Positions 25,109 to 31,818 of a stretch of DNA of 45,311 nucleotides are shown in pieces. This stretch comes from CAZJQD01 sp964548165 [NCBI: uncultured bacterium] (GTDB lineage: Bacteria; UBA8481). The notes under the pieces are model-generated. The model was not told the DNA's origin. It was given only the letters and a program-made list of their open reading frames with translations, and searched no databases. The translations under genes and the position numbers were made by a program. Each line of letters starts with the position of its first letter. The first letter of the stretch is position 1. The stretch is taken from positions 1 through 45,311 of the forward strand of contig CAZJQD010000030.1 in NCBI GenBank assembly GCA_964548165.1, read 5' to 3'.

Positions 25109-25873
25109 TTGCGCATCACGCTCACCCTCGCGGCGCTCGTCGCGGCGCTCGTCGCGGCCGTACCGGCAGTGCCGGCATGGTCCGAACAGCCCGTAGCGGC
25201 GCCGGCCCCAGCGTCCGTACCGGCGGCAGCTCCCGATCACGCCACCGTACCGCCGGCGGACCCGCAGGCCACTGCGGACCCGCAGGCCACCGCGGACCCG
25301 CACAGTGCGGCGGCTGAACCGGCCGCGCACGGTGAGGCCGCTCATGGGGATGGCGCTCACGAGGGACCGAGCATCCAGGACGGGCTCTTGAAGCCCGACG
25401 TCGCGGTGACCATCGCCACGTGGCTGACGTTCGCGGCCCTCGCCTGGCTCCTCGCCAAGTTCGGCTGGACGCCTATCACCAAGGCCCTGGACGAGCGCGA
25501 GAAGAAGATCGCCGACGACGTGAAGCGAGCGGAGCAGGCGCGCAGTGACGCCGAGGCCTTCCTCGTGAAGTACCAGCAACAGCTCGCCGGCGCCCAGGGC
25601 GAGGCCGACAAGGTCCTTGCGGAAGCGCGCCAGCGCGCCGAGCAGGTCGGCCAGCGGCTCCAGGCCGAGGCCCGCGAGAGCGCGGAGGCGATCACGGCGA
25701 AGGCCATGCAGCAGATCGACGCCGAGCGGCAGAAGGCCGTCGCCGAGCTCCGTTCCATCGTCGCCGGCGCCGCCGTCGACCTGGCGGGACGCATCTTGAA
25801 GGAAGAACTCAACGCCGAGCGGCACACGAAGCTGATCGACGACGTCGTCGGCCAGATCGCGGCGAAGCGCTGA
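25109..25873 (+). CDS. atpF: F-type ATP synthase subunit b with a signal-like, His/Ala/Pro-rich N-terminal extension
   Basis: The 254-residue product is long for a subunit b (usually about 160). Residues 1-24 look like a signal peptide (TLAALVAALVAAVPAVPAWS). Residues 25-95 are Ala/Pro-rich with DPQATA repeats and a His cluster (AAHGEAAHGDGAHEG). The normal b subunit starts near 95: membrane helix about 98-117 (VAVTIATWLTFAALAWLLAKFGW), then the long right-handed coiled coil (DEREKKIADDVKRAEQARSD). It ends with the delta-binding tail. The start is a TTG at 25109 with a weak ribosome site. The peripheral stalk role is secure; the extension is unexplained. Confidence 0.93.
   Translation: MRITLTLAALVAALVAAVPAVPAWSEQPVAAPAPASVPAAAPDHATVPPADPQATADPQATADPHSAAAEPAAHGEAAHGDGAHEGPSIQDGLLKPDVAVTIATWLTFAALAWLLAKFGWTPITKALDEREKKIADDVKRAEQARSDAEAFLVKYQQQLAGAQGEADKVLAEARQRAEQVGQRLQAEARESAEAITAKAMQQIDAERQKAVAELRSIVAGAAVDLAGRILKEELNAERHTKLIDDVVGQIAAKR
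25256..25303. repeat. 18-bp tandem repeat inside atpF
   Basis: Units starting GCGGACCCGCAGGCCAC lie at 25256 and 25274, and a partial unit GCGGACCCGCA at 25292. Each encodes six residues (ADPQAT) in the N-terminal extension of subunit b, a sign that the extension is expanding by slippage. Confidence 0.75.
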
Positions 25874-25906
25874 CCGGCGGGAACGGGCGGGCCTGACGTG
25901 GGCACG

Positions 25907-26410
25907 ATGAAGAACCCGCTCCTGGCCCGTCGCTACGCCAAGGCCCTCTTCGACGCCACGACCGGCAAGGCCGGGCTCGACCACCTCGCGGGCCGCTTCA
26001 ACGTCCCCGAGATGCAGGCCGCGCTCGACCGTCCCCACCTGGCGCTCAAGACCCTCTACCAGCTCCTCGGCGGCGAACCCGCCGATCACGCGCTCCGCAA
26101 CCTCTGCTCGATCCTGGTCCGCCGCAAGCGCGCGGGGCTCCTCCCGGAGATCGCCGAGACGTACGCCCGCATCCAGGAAGAGTCCCAGGGCATCAAGCGC
26201 GTCGAGGTCACCAGCGCCATCGCGCTCGACGGCAAGGCGCAACAGCAACTGGTCAGCGAGCTGATGAAGGTCGTCACCGGCACGAAGCAGGTGCTCCTCG
26301 AGGAAAAGGTCGACCCCGCCATCGTCGGCGGCGTCCAGATCCGCATCGGCGACAAGCTCATCGACGGCAGCGTCCAGAGCCGCCTCCAGGAGCTCCGCAG
26401 CAAGTTCTAG
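25907..26410 (+). CDS. atpH: F-type ATP synthase subunit delta
   Basis: Delta links the b stalk to the top of the alpha-beta hexamer. The family start NPLLARRYAKALFDAT is clear, so ATG 25907 is preferred (167 residues). A GTG at 25898 would add MGT. Later segments fit as well: LRNLCSILVRRKRAGLLPEIAETY, and VEVTSAIALDGKAQQQL. The C-terminal VDPAIVGGVQIRIGDKLIDGSVQSRLQELRSKF is diagnostic. After this gene the operon stops: no alpha, gamma, beta or epsilon gene follows, and a tRNA gene with its own promoter begins 116 bases later. Confidence 0.94.
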   Translation: MKNPLLARRYAKALFDATTGKAGLDHLAGRFNVPEMQAALDRPHLALKTLYQLLGGEPADHALRNLCSILVRRKRAGLLPEIAETYARIQEESQGIKRVEVTSAIALDGKAQQQLVSELMKVVTGTKQVLLEEKVDPAIVGGVQIRIGDKLIDGSVQSRLQELRSKF

Positions 26411-26449
26411 CGCGACCCGCCATTTCCCCGGGATCCCCTCAATCAAGTT

Positions 26450-26478
26450 TTGATCGCAAGGTCGTCGACGGCTATAAT
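26450..26478 (+). promoter_or_regulatory. Sigma-70-type promoter of tRNA-Glu
   Basis: TTGATC (26450-26455) and the perfect TATAAT (26473-26478) are spaced by 17 bases. Initiation near 26485 would give a 5' leader of about 40 bases before the tRNA. Confidence 0.8.
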
Positions 26479-26526
26479 GCCCGCCGACGTTCCGGGACCG
26501 CCCACCAGCGGCAGGCCCGAAAGCGT

Positions 26527-26601
26527 GGCGGTATCGTCTAACGGTTAGGACATCAGATTCTCAATCTGGTAATCGGGGTTCGATTCCCCGTACCGCTACC
26601 A
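26527..26601 (+). tRNA. tRNA-Glu (anticodon CTC)
   Basis: The acceptor GGCGGTA pairs with TACCGCT with a G-T first pair. The anticodon stem TCAGA/TCTGG encloses TTCTCAA, giving anticodon CTC for GAG codons. The T arm has GGTTCGATTCC. CCA is encoded at 26599-26601, and a short T run follows. Confidence 0.95.
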
Positions 26602-26878
26602 GTTTTTCCCCTCCTCACAAGAAAGGCTCGACCTTCCGGTGCCTGGAATTCGTCCGGGATGGGCGCCTGCTGTCCTTGAGGTCCAGGCGCGGCATGGTTC
26701 CTCTGCCCGAGGAGCCGCTCCCGGAAACGGCGGCCTGGCACCTTTCTCTTTCAGACTCTCACAGGATCTGACGATAACTGCCGTGGGCTGAGTCGTTGTT
26801 GGGGCTCGGCGCGCGTTTCGGGGGCCTGGATGTGATCAGGTTTGCGTAACGAATGTCAGGTTTCTGGAGGAATCACTC

Positions 26879-28624
26879 ATGAAGAAATGGACTGTTACGG
26901 CCTTGTTCCTACTCGCGGCCATGCTCTGTGCGCCGCTCCTGGCGCCGGCCGCGCTCGCGCAGGCGCCGGCTCCCGAAGCGGTCTCGACCGCGGCAGCGCC
27001 CACCGATACGGCGGTCGCGACGACGGACACCAGTGTTGTCGCCCTGACACCGGCTCCCGCACCCGCCGCTCCCGTCGACGCCACGCCGTCGCCGAACCAG
27101 ATCCAGAACACGCCCGCACCCGAGCTCCCGCAGGTCGATTCCGTCCGCGAGATGGTCGTCTCCGTCCTCATGAAGCTCGGCTCGGCGCTCGCCATCCTCG
27201 TCATCGGCTACCTCATCGCTCAGATGCTCGGCAGCGCCGTCCGCGTCGTCGTCGAGAAGTCCGGGATCAACAACCGCGTCTCCGCCGCGCTCGGCGAAGA
27301 GGGCAAGGGCGGGTTCAACGCGGCCCGCACCGCCCGCACGGTCACCTTCTGGACCGTCATGCTCATCACGCTCGTCGCCTTCTTCGACGCGCTCGGCCTG
27401 CCCGCCATCACCCAGCCCCTCAATGCCTTCCTCGGCACCATCTTCGCCTTCGCGCCCCGGCTCATTGCCGCCGGCATCATCTTCCTCGTCGCGCTCGTTC
27501 TCGCCACCGTCGCCCGCTGGGCGGTCCAGACCGGCCTGAACTCCACGACCGTCGACCGTTGGCTCCTCGACAAGGCCGGCGTCCAGAAGCCCGACGACGG
27601 CGCCCACGCCAAGACGCTCGGCAACCTCGCCTACGGTCTCGTCTTCCTCCTCTTCATTCCCGCTCTCCTCGACGCGCTCCGGATGAACGGCCTCCTTGGC
27701 CCCACCCAGCAGCTCGTTTCGAAGGCCGTCCTCATCATCCCGAACTTCTTCGGGGCCGCCATCATCCTGGCGGTGGGCTGGTTCGTCGCGCGCGTCGTGA
27801 AGCAGGTCGTCACGACGCTGCTCGAGTCCTCCGGCATCGACACCGTCGGCCGCCGCGCCGGCTTCGGGCTCGACGCCACCGGGCAGCCGCTCTCATCCCT
27901 CGGCGGCGTGCTCGTCTACGCGCTCATCCTCATCCCGGTCGTCATCGCCTCGCTCCAGGCGCTCCAGGTCGACGCCATCGCGGTGCCGGCCACGAACATG
28001 CTCAACCTCCTCCTCTCCGCGGTGCCGCGCGTCTTCGGCGCCTCGCTCATCCTCTTCGTCTCCTACCTCGTCGCCCGGCTCGTCGCCGACCTCGTCTCGT
28101 CGCTCCTCGCGGGCGCCGGCTTCAACAACATCATGGTCCGCCTTGGCCTGGGCAGTGTCACGACCCAGACCGGGCGCATGCCCTCCGACGTCGTCGGCTA
28201 CGTCATCCTCACCGGCATCCTCCTGTTCGCCGCGATCGAGGCCGCCAACCTCCTGGGCTTCGGCATCATCGCCGGGCTCATCGCCCAGTTCGTCACGTTC
28301 GGAGGAAAGGTCGCGCTCGCGGTCGTCGTCCTCGGCATCGGGCTCTACCTGGCCAACTTCGCCCACGACGTGATCCGGGGCGCCGGCGGCTCCACGGCCC
28401 CGCTCTCCGCGCAGGTCGCCCGGATCGCCATCATCGTCTTCGCCACGGCCATGGCGCTGAGGCAGACGGGCATCGCGGAGGACATCGTCAACACCGCCTT
28501 CACGCTCATCCTCGGGGCGGTCGCCATCGCCTTCGCCCTGGCCTTCGGGCTGGGCTGCCGCGACCTGGCGGCGAACGGCACGGCGCAGGTGCTTAGCAAG
28601 CTGAAGTCAGACCTGCAGAAATAG
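26879..28624 (+). CDS. Mechanosensitive-channel-family membrane protein (CmpX-like, conserved TM helix repeats)
   Basis: The 581-residue protein begins with a signal peptide (TALFLLAAMLCAPLLAPAALA), then a Pro/Ala/Thr-rich stretch. Many membrane helices follow from about residue 90. Repeated segments such as LGSALAILVIGYLIAQMLGSAVRVVVEKSG and LIPNFFGAAIILAVGWFVARVVKQ match the conserved TM-helix (PF05552) proteins related to MscS, including Pseudomonas CmpX. Pairs of Gly/Ala-rich helices occur about four times. I do not see the MscS beta domain at the C-terminus. GGAGG sits about 8 bases before the start. The strong terminator at 28639 follows. A role in envelope-stress or osmotic sensing is inferred from family. 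Confidence 0.85.
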   Translation: MKKWTVTALFLLAAMLCAPLLAPAALAQAPAPEAVSTAAAPTDTAVATTDTSVVALTPAPAPAAPVDATPSPNQIQNTPAPELPQVDSVREMVVSVLMKLGSALAILVIGYLIAQMLGSAVRVVVEKSGINNRVSAALGEEGKGGFNAARTARTVTFWTVMLITLVAFFDALGLPAITQPLNAFLGTIFAFAPRLIAAGIIFLVALVLATVARWAVQTGLNSTTVDRWLLDKAGVQKPDDGAHAKTLGNLAYGLVFLLFIPALLDALRMNGLLGPTQQLVSKAVLIIPNFFGAAIILAVGWFVARVVKQVVTTLLESSGIDTVGRRAGFGLDATGQPLSSLGGVLVYALILIPVVIASLQALQVDAIAVPATNMLNLLLSAVPRVFGASLILFVSYLVARLVADLVSSLLAGAGFNNIMVRLGLGSVTTQTGRMPSDVVGYVILTGILLFAAIEAANLLGFGIIAGLIAQFVTFGGKVALAVVVLGIGLYLANFAHDVIRGAGGSTAPLSAQVARIAIIVFATAMALRQTGIAEDIVNTAFTLILGAVAIAFALAFGLGCRDLAANGTAQVLSKLKSDLQK

Positions 28625-28638
28625 TTCTCTCGACACCG

Positions 28639-28696
28639 CGCCGCGGTTCGTCTCTCCCGGGTCCTACACCCGGGCGGGACGGCCGCGGCGTTTTTT
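28639..28696 (+). terminator. Rho-independent terminator of the CmpX-like gene
   Basis: CGCCGCGG (28639-28646) pairs with CCGCGGCG (28683-28690). An inner stem, CCCGGGT with ACCCGGG, closes on a CCTAC loop, and six T follow at 28691-28696. The SET-domain gene on the other strand ends inside this structure: its stop codon lies at the apical loop and its last residues are encoded by the stem and T tract. Confidence 0.85.
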
Positions 28697-29155
28697 AATT
28701 GGCCCGCCGCTGGCCCGGTCGGGGGATCCTGGCAAAGCCTCGCGCTCGCCGCACTTCGGGCACCGACAGCCCCTCGGCTCGATGAACTCCCGCCAGTACT
28801 TCATCCCGTACGAGACGAAGATCTCCTCGCCCGCGCGGATGTTGTGCCGCGCCACGATGAAGACGCGCTCGTCGCTGATGTCGTACGTCGCGTTGGGCCG
28901 GCAGGAGTGATTGGCGTACCGACCGAGATTGGATCGGCAGGATCCGTCGATCGTCTTCTTCGCATGCACGCCGTAGAGATACCGGCTCTTCGACGTGTAT
29001 TCCTCTTCCCGGCTGAGCGTGCGGCCCGTGTACTCCACGATGCAGGCGCCACGGGGGATGGGTTCGAGCGCGAAGAGGCCGAGGCCGGAGACCCCGCGCC
29101 GCACCTTCACGCGGTAGCGGCCGGGAACGAATCGATAGGAGGAGATGCCTTTCAT
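28664..29155 (-). CDS. SET-domain protein lysine methyltransferase-like protein
   Basis: With the start at ATG 29155 the product is 163 residues. A longer frame starting at 29359 would cover the start of the divergent gene and lacks domain support. The SET domain has RRGVSGLGLFALEPIPRGACIVEY, the cofactor and pseudoknot motif NHSCRPNATY (82-91), and GEEIFVSYG with its catalytic-type Tyr116. A post-SET-like cluster (CRCPKCG, 130-136) may bind zinc. The tail KKRRGRPARV resembles an AT-hook (RGRP core). SET proteins methylate lysines, in bacteria sometimes on nucleoid proteins. Targets here are unknown. The HU protein at 15770 would be a reasonable candidate, which is speculation. Confidence 0.88.
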   Translation of the reverse strand: MKGISSYRFVPGRYRVKVRRGVSGLGLFALEPIPRGACIVEYTGRTLSREEEYTSKSRYLYGVHAKKTIDGSCRSNLGRYANHSCRPNATYDISDERVFIVARHNIRAGEEIFVSYGMKYWREFIEPRGCRCPKCGEREALPGSPDRASGGPIKKRRGRPARV

Positions 29156-29246
29156 GAGTCGGGCATGATACGGGGTTTCAGGGGTAGAGGAAACACGCAC
29201 GCTTTCGACAACTTGCCTCGCCGGACTCGGCTGATAAAGTCGATCC

Positions 29247-29873
29247 ATGTTCGGGCTCACGAAGATTGAGATGCGCGACTTGCGGACGCTCACGACACCC
29301 GCGCGGATCCAGGACTTCCTCGACGCGTTTCCGGTCAACCTGGAGAAGAACGGCGGCACCTACATGTCCCCGCGCCGCGTGCTCGCCGAGCAGAAGATGC
29401 ACTGCTTCGAGGGCGCGCTCGTGGCCGCCCTGGCCTTCTGGATCCGGGGGGGAAGGCCTCTCCTGCTCGACCTCAAGACCCACGGCGATGTCGACCACGT
29501 CGTTGCTCTCTACCGCGTCCGCGGCTACTGGGGCGCGGTCTCCAAGACCAACCATGCCACGCTCCGCTTCCGCGATCCGGTCTACCGCACCCTCCGCGAG
29601 CTCGGGCTCTCGTACTTCCACGAGTACTTCAACGACACGACGGGACGGAAGGTCCTGAGGAGCTGTTCGGCGCGGCCTTTCGACCTGCGTCGCTTCGGCA
29701 CTTCCTGGGTGACTTCCGCGGAGAACCTCCAGCCCCTCGCCGACGCCATCGACCAGGCCCCGCACCAGCAACTGGTTGCGAAAGCGAACATCCGCCACCT
29801 GCGACGCGCCGACGCCATGGAGCGCCGCGCCGGCGACCTCAGGGAGTGGCACACCGCCGATCCCCGGACATAG
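29247..29873 (+). CDS. Conserved hypothetical protein, possible transglutaminase-like fold
   Basis: The 208-residue product has no signal peptide or membrane helix. I do not recognise a named family. Its core runs MHCFEGALVAALAFWIRGGRP, then LLLDLKTHGDVDHVVALYRV and SKTNHATLRFRD. A Cys at the start of a helix (C53), a His in a following strand (H84) and an Asp later (D110) are in the order seen in transglutaminase/papain-like folds. The pattern is suggestive only. It starts 91 bases from the divergent SET gene, so the two may share a regulatory region. Confidence 0.6.
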   Translation: MFGLTKIEMRDLRTLTTPARIQDFLDAFPVNLEKNGGTYMSPRRVLAEQKMHCFEGALVAALAFWIRGGRPLLLDLKTHGDVDHVVALYRVRGYWGAVSKTNHATLRFRDPVYRTLRELGLSYFHEYFNDTTGRKVLRSCSARPFDLRRFGTSWVTSAENLQPLADAIDQAPHQQLVAKANIRHLRRADAMERRAGDLREWHTADPRT

Positions 29874-29897
29874 CCGGCCCCCTGCCATAAGCCCCGG

Positions 29898-30338
29898 CTA
29901 CTTCAAGAGGTGATAGATGACCTCGTAGCGGTCGATGGATCCGCGCAGGCGCCCCGTCACCACGCGGAGAATCTCCTCGTAGAGCTCGATGACGATATCG
30001 GGATGCTCGGCCTTCAAGCGAAAGAGACTGGCGCGGTCGAAGACGATCACGTCGGCGCCGGAGTTGGTGCGCGCGGAGGCGGTGCGGGTATTGCCTGAGA
30101 ATGGGGCGATCTCGCCGACGATATCGCCCTGACAGGCCACGGCGATGGCCTTTTCCTTCCCATCCACATCGCGCGAGATCACGACCTCCCCGCGCTCGAT
30201 GATGAACGCCTCGTCTCCCGTATCGCCCTCGCGAAAGAGCGTGGTGCCCGGGCGGAGAGTCTCCCGCCGGCAGCACCCCTCCATCACTTCCCTGTGCTCA
30301 CGCCAGAACCCCAGGATTCCCTTCTCAAGAGTCTTCAT
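29898..30338 (-). CDS. Single-domain cyclic-nucleotide-binding protein
   Basis: The start at 30338 is chosen because GGAGG lies 5 bases upstream. The next in-frame ATG, at 30350, would place that site inside the gene. The 146-residue product is one cNMP-binding domain: ETLRPGTTLFREGDTGDEAFIIERGEVVIS, then GDIVGEIAPFSGNTRTASARTNS, which is the phosphate-binding cassette (GE, TRTASA). A C-terminal helix (HPDIVIELYEEILRVVTGRLR) follows. There is no HTH, so it is not a CRP-like regulator by itself. It may be a ligand-sensing partner for another protein. It follows the flavoprotein operon after 142 bases. Confidence 0.85.
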   Translation of the reverse strand: MKTLEKGILGFWREHREVMEGCCRRETLRPGTTLFREGDTGDEAFIIERGEVVISRDVDGKEKAIAVACQGDIVGEIAPFSGNTRTASARTNSGADVIVFDRASLFRLKAEHPDIVIELYEEILRVVTGRLRGSIDRYEVIYHLLK

Positions 30339-30418
30339 GCGTTCCTCCATGAAGACATCTAGCCCCGCTCCGGGAAGAAAGGAAAGACATGTGAGTAAAG
30401 AAGTACGCGTGATTTTGA

Positions 30419-30446
30419 GCGGGCGTGCCGATCGGTACACGCCCGC
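30419..30446 (-). terminator. Possible terminator hairpin after the flavoprotein gene
   Basis: GCGGGCGTG and CACGCCCGC form a perfect nine-base stem with a ten-base loop, downstream of the stop of the flavoprotein gene. There is no T run after it on the minus strand, so it is a weak or factor-dependent terminator or an mRNA-protecting hairpin. Confidence 0.4.
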
Positions 30447-30480
30447 GCCGAGCGACCGTTTCGCGCCGTTAGGAACCTGA

Positions 30481-31818
30481 TCAGGCAACCGGTTGTGCCG
30501 ACGCGCGACCGGCTGACGGCGCGGCGTCCATGACGGCCGCCGCGCCGATCCCGGCCGCGCGGCCGGTCGCCCAAGCCCACGCGAAGTTGTAGCCGCCGAT
30601 GGGGCCGAAGGCGTCGAGCAATTCGCCGGCGAGAAATATGCCGGGCGCGATCCTGCTCTCGAGCGTGCGCGCATTCACCTCGGACAGCGCCACGCCCCCG
30701 CCCGTGACCTCGGCCTTCGCATACCCCGCATGACCGCTCCACGGCAGGGTCCCGCGCGTCAGTGTCTCGATGAGGCGCAGGCGTTCCTCGCGGCGCAGCG
30801 TGGCGAGCGTGCGATCCGTGGAGACGCCGGCCGCCGCCATCAGCGCCTCCGCCAGCCGCGCCGGCAGGTCGGCGCGCAGGATCCCGGCGACGCCGGCGTG
30901 CCCCGTGCGGCTCATCCCCGGCGAGAGTCGCCGCCGCCACTCCTCCTCGCCGTGTGGCGTCCACTTCACGAAGAGGCGCGCGTCCTCGACCCGGGCGGCG
31001 CGGGCCAGGACGTGCGAGACATCGAGCACGGTGGGTCCGCTGTAGCCCTGGTGCGTGAAGAGAAAGCCCCCGGTGGAGGTCGCGCGGCGGCCAGCGGCTG
31101 AATCCTCCGCCGTCACCGTCGCCGTCACCGTGACTCCCGGCAGGGCCGCATACGGGCTCAGCGCGCGGCCCGAGGCCCAGGGCGCCAGAACGGGCGTCAG
31201 CGCGGCGTACGTCGGATGGACGGTATGGCCGAGGTTGCGCGCGATCCGAAGGCCGAACCCGTCGCTTCCCGTCGCCGGCACCGAGAGCCCGCCGGCGGCG
31301 ATGACCACGGCATCCGCCTCCATGGCGCCGTCCGAAGCGAGGACGCGCCAGGCTCCGGCCGCGCGGGACTCGACATCCGGCGCCGCCTTGACCCGAACCA
31401 CATCGCGCACCTCGCGACCGAAGGCGAATGTCACCCCGGCGGATCGGCATGCCGCAAGGAGCGCGTCGCGAACTTGCCGTGCCTTGTGGGAGCGCGGAAA
31501 AAGCTTCCCGGTTCCCGGGGCCGTTCCCGGTTCCTCCACCAGGGCAACGCCGAGATCGCTCTCGAAGAAGGCGCGCTGCTTCTCCAGGGGCCAGGACCGG
31601 AGGATCTTGCGCAGGCTATGAGGCGAGCTGTCGGTGACGAATCGGGACTCGTCGATCGCGGTCGGGAGAACATTGCACCGTCCTCCCCCCGAGATCAGGA
31701 TCTTCTTGCCGCCCTCGACCGTGCGCTCGACGAGCGTCACGGCGGCGCCCGCGCGCGCGGCGAAGATCGCGGCCACGGTCCCGGCCGCCCCGGCGCCGAT
31801 GACGACGATGCGCGGCAT
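30481..31818 (-). CDS. FAD-dependent oxidoreductase, HI0933/YhiN family
   Basis: The 445-residue protein opens with the dinucleotide fold RIVVIGAGAAGTVAAIFAARAG and the acidic end of the second strand (VTLVER). The family motif KKILISGGGRCNVLPT follows at about residue 40. Later segments include the internal GGLSVPATGSDGFG, VTGGGVALSEVNARTLESR and the C-terminal FAD contact GYNFAWAWATGRAAG. The substrate of the YhiN family is not established. Its start overlaps the stop of the metal ATPase gene (TGATG at 31816-31820), so the two are cotranscribed. Identification to family is secure. Confidence 0.9.
   Translation of the reverse strand: MPRIVVIGAGAAGTVAAIFAARAGAAVTLVERTVEGGKKILISGGGRCNVLPTAIDESRFVTDSSPHSLRKILRSWPLEKQRAFFESDLGVALVEEPGTAPGTGKLFPRSHKARQVRDALLAACRSAGVTFAFGREVRDVVRVKAAPDVESRAAGAWRVLASDGAMEADAVVIAAGGLSVPATGSDGFGLRIARNLGHTVHPTYAALTPVLAPWASGRALSPYAALPGVTVTATVTAEDSAAGRRATSTGGFLFTHQGYSGPTVLDVSHVLARAARVEDARLFVKWTPHGEEEWRRRLSPGMSRTGHAGVAGILRADLPARLAEALMAAAGVSTDRTLATLRREERLRLIETLTRGTLPWSGHAGYAKAEVTGGGVALSEVNARTLESRIAPGIFLAGELLDAFGPIGGYNFAWAWATGRAAGIGAAAVMDAAPSAGRASAQPVA

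Noticed and set aside
26553-26741. Minus-strand frame across tRNA-Glu
   Set aside because: It covers a tRNA in antisense and lacks any conserved segment.
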